Positions 56,986 through 64,000 of a stretch of DNA of 64,000 nt are shown in pieces. Each line of letters starts with the position of its first letter. Within the stretch, counting starts at the first letter, position 1. Both the position numbers and the translations under genes were made by a program. Source of the DNA: Idiomarina sp. MD25a (GTDB lineage: Bacteria > Pseudomonadota > Gammaproteobacteria > Enterobacterales > Alteromonadaceae); NCBI RefSeq assembly GCF_001870515.1, contig NZ_MDGT01000002.1, positions 66 through 64,065 on the forward strand, in the 5' to 3' direction. The notes below the pieces were generated by a model, which saw only the letters and a list, made by a program, of their open reading frames with translations, did not search any database and was not told the origin of the DNA.

Positions 56986-57879
56986 TTATCCCATCATTTT
57001 TTCAATTGGTAATACGAGTATTGAGCTGCAGCCGAGGTCCTTTAAATCTTCCATTGTTTCCCAGAACAGCTTTTCTGTACTCACGACGTGCACAGCGACT
57101 TGCTCATCAGTGTGGCTTAATGGCAAGACGGTAGGCGTTTCCGCGCCAGGAAGTAATGCATTCACTTCATCCAGGCGGTTTTTGGGCGCGTGTAGCATAA
57201 TGTACTTGCTTTCTTTCGCCATTTGCACGCCGTCAATACGCGGTAGTAGCTGGTCCATCATGGCCTGCTTTTCAGCGGATAATGGATTGGCGTTTTGAAT
57301 CAACTGCGCCTGTGAACGAAAGATGACTTCCTTCTCAACGAGACCGTTAGCTTCTAGTGTGGCGCCGGTCGATACTAAATCACAAATGGCATCGGCAAGC
57401 CCAGCGCGTGGCGCGACTTCAACTGAGCCGGTTAGCACGACATTCTTTGCTTTGATGCCGTTATTTTTTAGGTAGCGTTGCAGTAGGTACGGGTAAGTAC
57501 TCGCGATACGCTTACCTTGCAGATCGTCGATAGCGTTGTAGTCGCTTTCGCGTGGCACCGCAATGGACAGGCGGCAACCACCAAAATCAAGACTACGCAG
57601 TGCCTTATACTCTGCGTTCTCATTGACCGCGGTGCGCTCAAGCGCGACCTCTTCTAATACGTTTTCACCCACTAAACCGAGGTCGACGACGCCATCCATA
57701 ACTAGGCCTGGAATGTCATCGTCGCGTACTCTGAGCAAATCAATAGGGTGGCTGGTACTGTGGGCGATGAGGCGCGCTTCATTAATGCTGAATTTGACAC
57801 CACATGCATTAAGCAAAGATAAAGACTCCTTGCTTAAACGGCCTGACTTTTGAATCGCTATAGTAAGTCGTTCACTCAT
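56986..57879 (-). CDS. hisG: ATP phosphoribosyltransferase, long form
   Basis: 297 residues from ATG 57879, with CAGGAG 8 nt before it; an upstream in-frame start would lie in the attenuator. The catalytic core has [27 protein letters not shown] and the PRPP loop [16 protein letters not shown] (about 168-183). The C-terminal regulatory domain for histidine feedback inhibition (about 225-297) is present, so no HisZ is needed. Confidence 0.96.
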   Translation of the reverse strand: MSERLTIAIQKSGRLSKESLSLLNACGVKFSINEARLIAHSTSHPIDLLRVRDDDIPGLVMDGVVDLGLVGENVLEEVALERTAVNENAEYKALRSLDFGGCRLSIAVPRESDYNAIDDLQGKRIASTYPYLLQRYLKNNGIKAKNVVLTGSVEVAPRAGLADAICDLVSTGATLEANGLVEKEVIFRSQAQLIQNANPLSAEKQAMMDQLLPRIDGVQMAKESKYIMLHAPKNRLDEVNALLPGAETPTVLPLSHTDEQVAVHVVSTEKLFWETMEDLKDLGCSSILVLPIEKMMG

Positions 57880-57897
57880 TGATCTACTCCTGATAAT

Positions 57898-57932
57898 AAA
57901 AAAACCCTTCGAAAGCTGCCTTTCGAAGGGTT
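57898..57932 (-). terminator. his attenuator terminator
   Basis: On the minus strand AACCCTTCGAAAG, a 4-nt loop (GCAG) and CTTTCGAAGGGTT form a 13-bp stem followed by seven T, ending 19 bp before hisG. It stops transcription when the leader peptide is translated freely. Confidence 0.93.
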
Positions 57933-57947
57933 GTATAGTCATGCGAA

Positions 57948-57973
57948 AGGCTAGTCAAAATATGGACTAGCCT
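57948..57973 (-). promoter_or_regulatory. his leader alternative hairpin
   Basis: AGGCTAGTC and GACTAGCCT form a perfect 9-bp stem between hisL and the terminator. The end of hisL (GGGCTAG) can pair with the CTAGCC arm instead, so it is a candidate part of the antitermination switch. Confidence 0.65.
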
Positions 57974-57988
57974 GAATAATAAACCTAG

Positions 57989-58039
57989 CTAGCCCAGTAA
58001 ATTCCAATGTTGATGATGGTGGTGCTGGCTTAAGTTCAT
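57989..58039 (-). CDS. hisL: his operon leader peptide
   Basis: A 16-residue peptide, MNLSQHHHHQHWNLLG, with five histidines including four in a row, encoded CAC CAC CAT CAT CAA CAT. AAGGAAAC precedes the ATG. Stalling at the histidine codons when charged tRNA-His is short would favour the antiterminator and allow his transcription. Confidence 0.93.
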   Translation of the reverse strand: MNLSQHHHHQHWNLLG

Positions 58040-58086
58040 TTGTTCGTTTCCTTAAAAAAATGGTTTTAACTGTTAAGTTGTATAGC

Positions 58087-58115
58087 ACTATAAATAAAAA
58101 AAAGACTGAACGCAA
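58087..58115 (-). promoter_or_regulatory. Promoter of the his operon
   Basis: On the minus strand TTGCGT (58115-58110), a 17-bp spacer containing eight T, and TATAGT (58092-58087), about 48 bp before hisL. Confidence 0.75.
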
Positions 58116-58185
58116 CTCTATTGGTGCATAAAAGTTGGACGATAATAGTCTAAACTCATGACAGAGAGACGTGTGGAGACGCGAT

Positions 58186-58452
58186 ATGGTCAACTTTGAT
58201 GCAATGATTCCTTTGATACCGAAAGATGCGCGTATTCCGGTGAGTCACAATGAAGAGCAACTGAAAGTAGAGCAAGTGGAGAAAGCCCAGAAACTTGCTG
58301 CTGTTGAAGAAGAGCAAGAAAATAGTATCGGTGATCGCGATGCCGAACACCATGAGCAAGGTGCGCAATCAAGAGACGGTGAAGCAAACGAAGAGCAAAG
58401 CGAGGATGATGAACGTCGTGATGGTGACGGGCACATCGATACCTATGCTTAA
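58186..58452 (+). CDS. Small acidic protein of unknown function
   Basis: 88 residues from ATG 58186 (GGAGA 6 nt before); a GTG five codons upstream is also possible. The first 20 residues (MVNFDAMIPLIPKDARIPVS) are hydrophobic or neutral; the rest is extremely charged and acidic (EEEQENSIGDRDAEHHEQG, EEQSEDDERRDGDG), probably disordered. No family recognised. It is divergent from the his promoter and precedes yoaA. Confidence 0.65.
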   Translation: MVNFDAMIPLIPKDARIPVSHNEEQLKVEQVEKAQKLAAVEEEQENSIGDRDAEHHEQGAQSRDGEANEEQSEDDERRDGDGHIDTYA

Positions 58453-58602
58453 GACAGACACCTAAGTAATGCGATGTCGACACGCAAAAAGTAAGTTATA
58501 ACCTATCTAGCTGCATGGGATTTAACATTAACAGCGAGCTGGCAACTATGTCATACTATAGCGCTTTAATCAGTCGATATTTGAATTAGGTGTGGGCATT
58601 TA

Positions 58603-60540
58603 ATGAGCAAAGTGGCAGCTGTTTTTACGCCCGAGGGTCAACTGGCAAAGGCGATAGAGGGCTTTCAGCCGCGCGATGCTCAGCTTACCATGGCCCAGGC
58701 TATTGAAAAATCCATTCGCAAAAAAGGTACCTTGGTTGTTGAAGCCGAGACCGGTACCGGTAAAACCTTTGCGTACTTAGCGCCTGTACTTCAAGCCAAA
58801 GGTAAGGCGATTATTTCCACGGGTACCAAAGCACTTCAGGAACAGCTTTACCATCGAGACTTACCCACTTTACGCGCTGCGCTGGCGCCGGAAAAGGTCA
58901 TTGCCCTATTAAAGGGCCGCTCAAATTACCTCTGTACTCATCGCCTAGAGCAAGCACAGTTACAAGCCGGTCAGTTTAATAGCGAGACACAAACCAAGCT
59001 GGTTAAAGTGAAACGTTGGTCAACACAGACACGAGATGGCGATATTGGTGAGTTGGTGGTACTGCAGGATGATCCTCAGTTGACTGCCTTAGTGACTAGC
59101 ACCAAGGATAATTGTTTGGGACGCGAGTGCCCGAATTACGATGACTGCTACTTAGTCAAAGCGCGTGATGAAGCTAAACAAGCTGATGTCGTGGTCGTCA
59201 ATCATCATTTATTTTTTGCGGACTTAGCAATTAAAGATACTGGTTTCGGTGAAATCATACCCGAGTCAGATATGGTGGTGTTTGATGAAGCGCATCAGGT
59301 GCCTGATATTGCGAGCCAATATTTTGGCGACTCATTGTCTTCACGGCAATTAATAGAAATCGCTGATGAGGTTCAGCGGTTGTGTTTAACAGAGCTAAAG
59401 GATCTCGCTCAAGCGGCGCAAATGGCGCGTATTCTGACACAAGTAGTGCGAGATTGGCGGTTACAATTTCCATCGGACCCGACGCGTGGAAACTGGCGTG
59501 ATAAACGTGATGACTCTTCAATGACCGAGGTGTGTAGCCGTGTCGCAGAGAAGCTAACCTTATTTATCGATGTCATCAAAACAGCGCGTGGGCGTCATAA
59601 AGAAATGGATAGCCTCATTGAACGCGCTGAGGAAGCCTATGATTTGTGGCAACAGTTGATGCAAACGGATCAGACAGGTTATAGCTTCTGGTATGAAACA
59701 ACGGTGCGTCATATTGTTTTGCACCAAACGCCACTGAGCGTCGCTAAGCGTTTTGGTAACCTGGTCAAACACAGTGATCGGGGTTGGGTGTTTACTTCGG
59801 CTACGCTCTCGGTTAACGAGAAGTTTGATTACTTTGTTAATCGGCTGGGGCTTTGGGATGCCGAGACTTTAGTACTCGCGAGTCCGTTCGATTTTGAGCA
59901 CCAAGCGATGCTGTGTTTGCCGCGTTATTTACCACCGGCGAACCAGTTTAATCGCGATCAGCGACTCGCGCAGTTGGCGCAACAATGTATCGAGGCCAAC
60001 CAAGGCGGCACGTTCTTATTATTTACCAGTCACAGTATGTTGAAGCGCGTAGCCAGTTTACTCGATGAAAAGCTGGACAGGCCGGTACTGGTTCAAGGTG
60101 AGGGCAGTAAACGCAGTATTTTGCAGAAGTTTACTGATGCAGGTAATGCCGTTTTACTAGGCACGTCGTCGTTCTGGGAGGGCGTCGATGTGCGTGGCGC
60201 TGCGTTGCGTTGTGTCATTATTGATAAGTTACCGTTTGCTTCGCCCGACGACCCGTTGCTGAATGCACGGGTAGAGGACGCTAAGTTACGGGGCGTGGAT
60301 GCCTTCCATACTATTCAGCTACCCGAAGCCATTATCGCGCTGAAGCAAGGAGCAGGGCGTTTGATACGCGATCAGCGCGACTCAGGGGTATTGATTGTCT
60401 GTGATGACCGACTTGTCACGCGCCAGTATGGTGCACGCTTTATCAAAAGTTTACCGCCTATGGCTCGCACACGTGATCTGAGCCGGGCAATGCTGTTTTT
60501 AAAGGATACATATAATGAAACCAACCTTGCTAGCCATTGA
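58603..60540 (+). CDS. yoaA: YoaA-type ATP-dependent helicase (DinG/XPD family)
   Basis: 645 residues. Walker A is VEAETGTGKTFAYL (about residue 48) and Walker B VFDEAHQVPD. Four cysteines of an iron-sulfur cluster are seen in NYLCTHR and NCLGRECPNYDDCYLV. C-terminal motifs include FTSATLS, LGTSSFWEGVDVRG and QGAGRLIRD. YoaA is linked to replication-fork repair and, with chi, to damage tolerance. It overlaps tsaB by 26 bp, as the pair is neighbouring in E. coli. Confidence 0.95.
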   Translation: MSKVAAVFTPEGQLAKAIEGFQPRDAQLTMAQAIEKSIRKKGTLVVEAETGTGKTFAYLAPVLQAKGKAIISTGTKALQEQLYHRDLPTLRAALAPEKVIALLKGRSNYLCTHRLEQAQLQAGQFNSETQTKLVKVKRWSTQTRDGDIGELVVLQDDPQLTALVTSTKDNCLGRECPNYDDCYLVKARDEAKQADVVVVNHHLFFADLAIKDTGFGEIIPESDMVVFDEAHQVPDIASQYFGDSLSSRQLIEIADEVQRLCLTELKDLAQAAQMARILTQVVRDWRLQFPSDPTRGNWRDKRDDSSMTEVCSRVAEKLTLFIDVIKTARGRHKEMDSLIERAEEAYDLWQQLMQTDQTGYSFWYETTVRHIVLHQTPLSVAKRFGNLVKHSDRGWVFTSATLSVNEKFDYFVNRLGLWDAETLVLASPFDFEHQAMLCLPRYLPPANQFNRDQRLAQLAQQCIEANQGGTFLLFTSHSMLKRVASLLDEKLDRPVLVQGEGSKRSILQKFTDAGNAVLLGTSSFWEGVDVRGAALRCVIIDKLPFASPDDPLLNARVEDAKLRGVDAFHTIQLPEAIIALKQGAGRLIRDQRDSGVLIVCDDRLVTRQYGARFIKSLPPMARTRDLSRAMLFLKDTYNETNLASH

Positions 60541-61225
60541 TACATCGACGGAGAACTGCTCAGTCGCACTTCAGGTTGATAATACGGTCATTAGCCGCGA
60601 AATGGAGAGTCCACGCGAGCATTCACAGCGTTTGTTACCTTTCGTTCAAGCTGTGTTAGAAGAAGCCGATATTAAGTTGTCCGATGTTGATAGGCTGATC
60701 GTTGGCATCGGTCCAGGTAGTTTTACTGGGGTTCGTATTGGTGTCTCGATTGCACAAGGCTTAGCTTTTGGTGCCGATCTCGCTGTTCAGTGCGTCAGCA
60801 GCTTAGATGCGATGGCATTGGAAGGGGCGCAAAACAAGACAACGGATTGGATTATTAGCGCTATTGATGCCCGAATGGGCGAGGTATATTGGCGTGCTTA
60901 TAAAAATGATGGCGAGCGATTAGTTACTTTTGCGCCCGCCCAAGTCGCTAAGCCTGAACACCTGAACCTTAGTGAACAGCTCTCTGAGTATGGCTATCTG
61001 ACTACGGAGTCCGTTGGGTTTGTCGGTACGGGCTGGGAAACCTATGCTGAGCAACTTAAAGCAACAGTGCCCGTAGACCCGCAATCACTTGCTTGCAGAC
61101 TACCTACAGCGGCAGCCATGCTGCGTTGGGCACAGCAGCAGAACGAGGCTGAGGTAGCTGCGGATGAACTGGAGCCGCTTTACGTACGTAATGAAGTGAC
61201 GTGGAAGAAGTTGCCCGGGCGCTAA
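60515..61225 (+). CDS. tsaB: tRNA threonylcarbamoyladenosine synthesis protein TsaB
   Basis: 236 residues. LLAIDTSTENCSVALQV at the start and VGIGPGSFTGVRIGVSIAQGLA (in two parts, about residues 64-85) identify TsaB. It supports TsaD in making t6A37 in ANN-decoding tRNAs. The start codon lies inside yoaA. The next gene begins 62 bp later. Confidence 0.96.
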   Translation: MKPTLLAIDTSTENCSVALQVDNTVISREMESPREHSQRLLPFVQAVLEEADIKLSDVDRLIVGIGPGSFTGVRIGVSIAQGLAFGADLAVQCVSSLDAMALEGAQNKTTDWIISAIDARMGEVYWRAYKNDGERLVTFAPAQVAKPEHLNLSEQLSEYGYLTTESVGFVGTGWETYAEQLKATVPVDPQSLACRLPTAAAMLRWAQQQNEAEVAADELEPLYVRNEVTWKKLPGR

Positions 61226-61287
61226 CTTGTAGAATCCATTGGAACTCGCCATAATAAATCGAGTCAAAGTATTTTGAGGAGCATTCT

Positions 61288-61593
61288 GTGAACCCTGTTT
61301 CATCAAGTCATATTAATGGTGTACAAGGCTATCTCTCGCCCGGTCGTCGCATTACGCCTGATGAGCGTAACGCTGGGGGGCAGGAAGGTGATCAGCAAAC
61401 GGCAAATGCTTCTATTCAAATTCCAAATCGGCAACAAAGCTCTGCTCAAGCACAGCGGTGGCATGATTTAAATATTGTTTATGATCAGCCGTCGCAGCCG
61501 GCCCAAAAGGCTTTAACGGCTTATCAGGCGGTGGCCCTTAGCGAGAAGAGAGAGCACGTTGAATCGATGTTCAGTTTGGACTTGTATGCCTGA
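61288..61593 (+). CDS. Conserved-looking protein of unknown function
   Basis: 101 residues, start GTG with GAGGAG about 8 nt before. The first 60 residues are rich in Q, S, N and G (probably flexible); the C-terminal 40 (AQKALTAYQAVALSEKREHVESMF then SLDLYA) look helical and ordered. There is no signal peptide. I do not recognise the family. It lies between tsaB and an Slp-family lipoprotein gene, probably in one operon. Confidence 0.65.
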   Translation: MNPVSSSHINGVQGYLSPGRRITPDERNAGGQEGDQQTANASIQIPNRQQSSAQAQRWHDLNIVYDQPSQPAQKALTAYQAVALSEKREHVESMFSLDLYA

Positions 61594-61602
61594 GGAGGCG
61601 TT

Positions 61603-62187
61603 ATGTTACGTATCGCGAGTTTAACTTTAGGTGCGCTGCTACTAGCGGGTTGCAGTGCATTCCCAGATTCCATTGCTACGGATAATGAAGACGCTTTGGT
61701 ATCTTATTCTCAGGTAAAAAATAATGCGTCAACGACTGTAGGTCAGTCTGCGCGTTGGGGAGGCATTATTGCGGATGTTCGCAATGATGAAGGCTTTACT
61801 GTCATCGAGATGGTGCACTTTCCGCTAAAAAGCTGGGGACGCCCCTTGGTCAGTGATGATACTGACGGCCGCTTTTTGGCGGTCATTAATGGCTTTGTCG
61901 ATCCCCAAGTGTATCGTCAAGGACGCAGCCTGACTGTACTAGGCAAGGTAGGTAAGACTCAAGAAGGCAAAATCGATGATTACACCTACGTTTACCCTGT
62001 CATTGAAGCAACAGGCTATCATCTATGGCCAAAAGAGGCTGATCGTGTAGATACGGGCATTGACTATTCGCCGTTGTGGTTTAGACATAATTTTTATGCA
62101 CCGTATCCTTACCGTCCTTACTATTACCCCTACCCAACGCGGGTAAGAGTTCAAGACGACAAACCCAGCGTGAAAAATAAGCAATAG
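61603..62187 (+). CDS. Slp-family outer membrane lipoprotein
   Basis: 194 residues. Lipobox LLLAGC at residue 17. The Slp fold follows: VSYSQVKNNASTTVGQSARWGGIIADVRND (two parts), GRFLAVINGFVDPQVYRQGRSLTVLGKV, and a tyrosine-rich tail (YPYRPYYYPYP). E. coli YeaY is a close neighbour of tsaB and yoaA, and this is its counterpart by position. Role in the envelope is not clear. Confidence 0.92.
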   Translation: MLRIASLTLGALLLAGCSAFPDSIATDNEDALVSYSQVKNNASTTVGQSARWGGIIADVRNDEGFTVIEMVHFPLKSWGRPLVSDDTDGRFLAVINGFVDPQVYRQGRSLTVLGKVGKTQEGKIDDYTYVYPVIEATGYHLWPKEADRVDTGIDYSPLWFRHNFYAPYPYRPYYYPYPTRVRVQDDKPSVKNKQ

Positions 62188-62188
62188 C

Positions 62189-63064
62189 GTGTTGTATCAG
62201 TCGTTACTTGAGCGTGCTCAGCCCATCGAGTACGCTCTTGACTGGGGTTGCCTCAGAGGACTAGCGTGGGGCAATGTCAGTAATCCTCGTTACATACTCT
62301 TGCACGGTTGGCTAGATAATTGTCACTCGTTTCTACCTCTTGTTGAACATCTACTTGAATCTGACGAAGGAATCCTTGCGCTTGATTGGGCAGGTCATGG
62401 TCACTCGGACCACCGACCCACGGGAAATTACTATCATTTCACTGATTATGCGTACGATATTTGGCAATTGATTAAGACTCATGAATGGTCGAACATCACG
62501 CTCGTTGGTCATTCCATGGGAGGCTTTGTGGCGAATATGGTTGCCACACTTTTACCGAAGCAGGTGTCGCACTTGGTGCTAATCGAGGCGTTTGGTTTAC
62601 TCACCAGTGACGGCGAGAACGCGCACGAGCAACTTTTGGCTGGTTTTCAGTCGCGCAGAAAGTCGCATGAGGCGCGTTGGCGTCCCTATACAGCCAAGTC
62701 AAATGCTGTGTTAGCGCGAGCCAAAACTGCAGATTTCGGCAATCAACTTGTAGAGGTATTGGTAGAGCGAGGAATCAAGTTGATGGCCGATGGTCATTGG
62801 TATTGGCGTGCTGATCCAAAAGTGCGATCAACATCCCCTTATCGGTTGCCTGCTCAAGCAGTTGAACAAATTTTGAACCAGTTAAACGTGCCCGTTGTAT
62901 TAATAAGAGGGAGCGAAGGTTATGCCCAACTCGATAAGGCACTCGAACAGTGGCAGGACTGCGTGCCGCAATTACAGGTGGCTGAGATGAAAGGTGGGCA
63001 TCATATTCATATGCAATGCCCGAAAGATATTGCGGCCTTGGTCCGTCAACAGTCGTCATCTTAG
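62189..63064 (+). CDS. Alpha/beta-fold hydrolase
   Basis: 291 residues from GTG 62189, 1 bp after slp, with no clear ribosome binding site (translational coupling likely). LLHGWLDNCHSF forms the oxyanion region, ALDWAGHGHSDHR follows, LVGHSMGGFVANMVA (about S107) is the nucleophile elbow, and GGHHIHMQCP holds the histidine near residue 276. It resembles serine esterases and epoxide-hydrolase-like proteins. Substrate unknown. Confidence 0.87.
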   Translation: MLYQSLLERAQPIEYALDWGCLRGLAWGNVSNPRYILLHGWLDNCHSFLPLVEHLLESDEGILALDWAGHGHSDHRPTGNYYHFTDYAYDIWQLIKTHEWSNITLVGHSMGGFVANMVATLLPKQVSHLVLIEAFGLLTSDGENAHEQLLAGFQSRRKSHEARWRPYTAKSNAVLARAKTADFGNQLVEVLVERGIKLMADGHWYWRADPKVRSTSPYRLPAQAVEQILNQLNVPVVLIRGSEGYAQLDKALEQWQDCVPQLQVAEMKGGHHIHMQCPKDIAALVRQQSSS

Positions 63065-63091
63065 ATTGTGCCGAGGGGCGTGATTGAGATA

Positions 63092-63122
63092 AACTGGTCC
63101 GATAAGCTTACGTTTACGTGAA
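63092..63122 (+). promoter_or_regulatory. Candidate operators and promoter before fadD
   Basis: AACTGGTCCGATAAG (63092-63106) resembles half of a FadR site. TTACGTTTACGTGAA (63108-63122) contains two ACGT blocks in near-palindrome, similar to motifs reported for MerR-family LiuR. The second overlaps TTTACG, which with TATAGA at 63137-63142 and a 17-bp spacer forms a possible promoter. Assignment to a regulator is a guess. Confidence 0.35.
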
Positions 63123-63162
63123 CTCTACATAATAATTATAGAAATAAATTTTGGAGCCTAGT

Positions 63163-64000
63163 ATGGAAAAGATTTGGCTTAAACATTACCCAGCGGGAGT
63201 GCCAGATACGATCGATCCAGATCACTATGCGTCGTTGCTCGATATTCTCGAAGAGAGTATTGAGAAATACGGTGAAAAGACAGCATTCGTGAATATGGAC
63301 TGCGAAATGTCTTTTGCAGAGCTGGGTGAAAAGGCAAAGCAATTCGCCGCCTACCTGCAAAGCATTGGCCTTAAAAAAGGTGATGCAGTGGCGATTATGA
63401 TGCCAAATCTGTTGCAGTACCCTGTGGCACTTTTTGGTGTGCTCGCAGCGGGCATGACAGTGGTCAATGTGAACCCGTTGTACACACCCCGTGAACTAAA
63501 GCATCAGTTGAATGACTCACAAGCGAAAGCGCTTGTGATTTTAGAGAATTTTGCAAACACGTATGAAAAGATTGCCAACGATGTGCAACTTGAAAAAGTG
63601 ATCACCACGCAAATTGGTGATTTACTGCCTGCACCTAAGCGCTGGTTAGTCAACTTTGTGGTGAAGTACGTTAAGCGTATGGTGCCGAGTCACTCGATTA
63701 GTCGACGTGTTGATTTCAACGTCGCGTTAAACAAAGGCAAGCAAAAAGCGTATCAACGGCCTTCGTTAACCGGTGATGATATTGCTTTCTTACAATACAC
63801 AGGCGGTACAACCGGTGTCGCGAAGGGCGCTATGTTGTCTCATAGAAACATGGTGGCAAACTTAGAGCAGGTTTCATCGGTCATTACACCGATCATGTCC
63901 GATGGCGAAGAAATTATTATTACTGCATTACCGCTTTATCATATCTTTGCCTTAACAGCGAACTGCTTAACGTTCATCAAGCACGGCGGACGTAATATTT
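63163..64000 (+). CDS. fadD: Long-chain fatty acyl-CoA ligase, truncated by the window end
   Basis: The first 279 residues of an acyl-CoA synthetase; the gene continues beyond 64000. TTGGAG precedes ATG 63163. The start KIWLKHYPAGVPDTIDPDHY is like E. coli FadD, and the AMP-binding P-loop LQYTGGTTGVAKGAMLSH (about 206-223) and TALPLYHIFALT are present. It activates imported fatty acids for beta-oxidation. fadD is also next to the slp-tsaB-yoaA group in E. coli. Confidence 0.95.
   Translation, partial: MEKIWLKHYPAGVPDTIDPDHYASLLDILEESIEKYGEKTAFVNMDCEMSFAELGEKAKQFAAYLQSIGLKKGDAVAIMMPNLLQYPVALFGVLAAGMTVVNVNPLYTPRELKHQLNDSQAKALVILENFANTYEKIANDVQLEKVITTQIGDLLPAPKRWLVNFVVKYVKRMVPSHSISRRVDFNVALNKGKQKAYQRPSLTGDDIAFLQYTGGTTGVAKGAMLSHRNMVANLEQVSSVITPIMSDGEEIIITALPLYHIFALTANCLTFIKHGGRNI

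Overview
The window reads as a core-chromosome segment of a gammaproteobacterium of the order Alteromonadales. Idiomarinaceae is my best guess, inferred from gene order and gene content rather than from any search. Coding density is very high, many genes overlap by 4 bp (ATGA) or by a few codons, and no phage, transposase, CRISPR array or plasmid function is visible. Several blocks keep Escherichia coli gene order: tamA-tamB; holD-rimI, deoC-deoA-deoB, prfC, yjjV, ytjB, serB, radA and ettA; ampG and yajG; apt-dnaX-ybaB-recR-htpG-adk; the his operon; and yoaA-tsaB-slp-fadD.

Layout. 1-214: end of an rRNA operon (5S rRNA and its terminator). 215-568: an array of palindromic REP-like units that runs into the tamB stop codon. 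565-5873: tamB and tamA on the minus strand. 5943-11064: HDOD protein, tRNA-Trp, holD, rimI and the deo genes. 11061-24659: chemoreceptor, prfC, TatD-family nuclease, ytjB, serB, a two-PilZ-domain protein, radA, a BtuCDF-type ABC importer and ettA. 24834-28810: glyA, nrdR, ribD, ribBA. 28788-32139: minus-strand operon yajG-ppiA-ampG-panE. 32284-35824: a KAS III enzyme, an enoyl-CoA hydratase/isomerase, SRP RNA, a histone-deacetylase-family enzyme and priC. 35825-41350: a 470-bp non-coding leader, then a TtpC-type TonB system (DUF3450, ttpC, exbB, exbD, tonB, TPR protein) closed by a strong terminator. 41434-48202: a 40-residue membrane protein, a receiver protein, apt, dnaX, ybaB, recR, htpG, adk. 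48232-50817: MAPEG protein, hydrolase, MATE exporter. 50814-58115: complete his operon on the minus strand with its leader peptide, attenuator and promoter. 58186-64000: two small unknown proteins around yoaA and tsaB, then an Slp lipoprotein, a hydrolase and the start of fadD.

How the genes work together. The deo genes degrade deoxynucleosides to central carbon intermediates. ribD and ribBA supply early riboflavin steps, but the GTP cyclohydrolase half of RibBA looks inactive. The TonB cluster energises outer-membrane uptake. DnaX, RecR, PriC, HolD, RadA and YoaA serve replication and repair. The his operon is complete for histidine synthesis and appears controlled by classical attenuation.

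Points of most interest: a run of ten A in dnaX that puts a stop within a few codons in both alternative frames, a possible route to a gamma subunit; REP-like palindromes whose GTAG motif supplies the tamB stop; perfect inverted repeats at the ends of convergent genes that overlap by TTAA; the long structured leader before the TonB cluster; and an unlisted 40-residue membrane protein.
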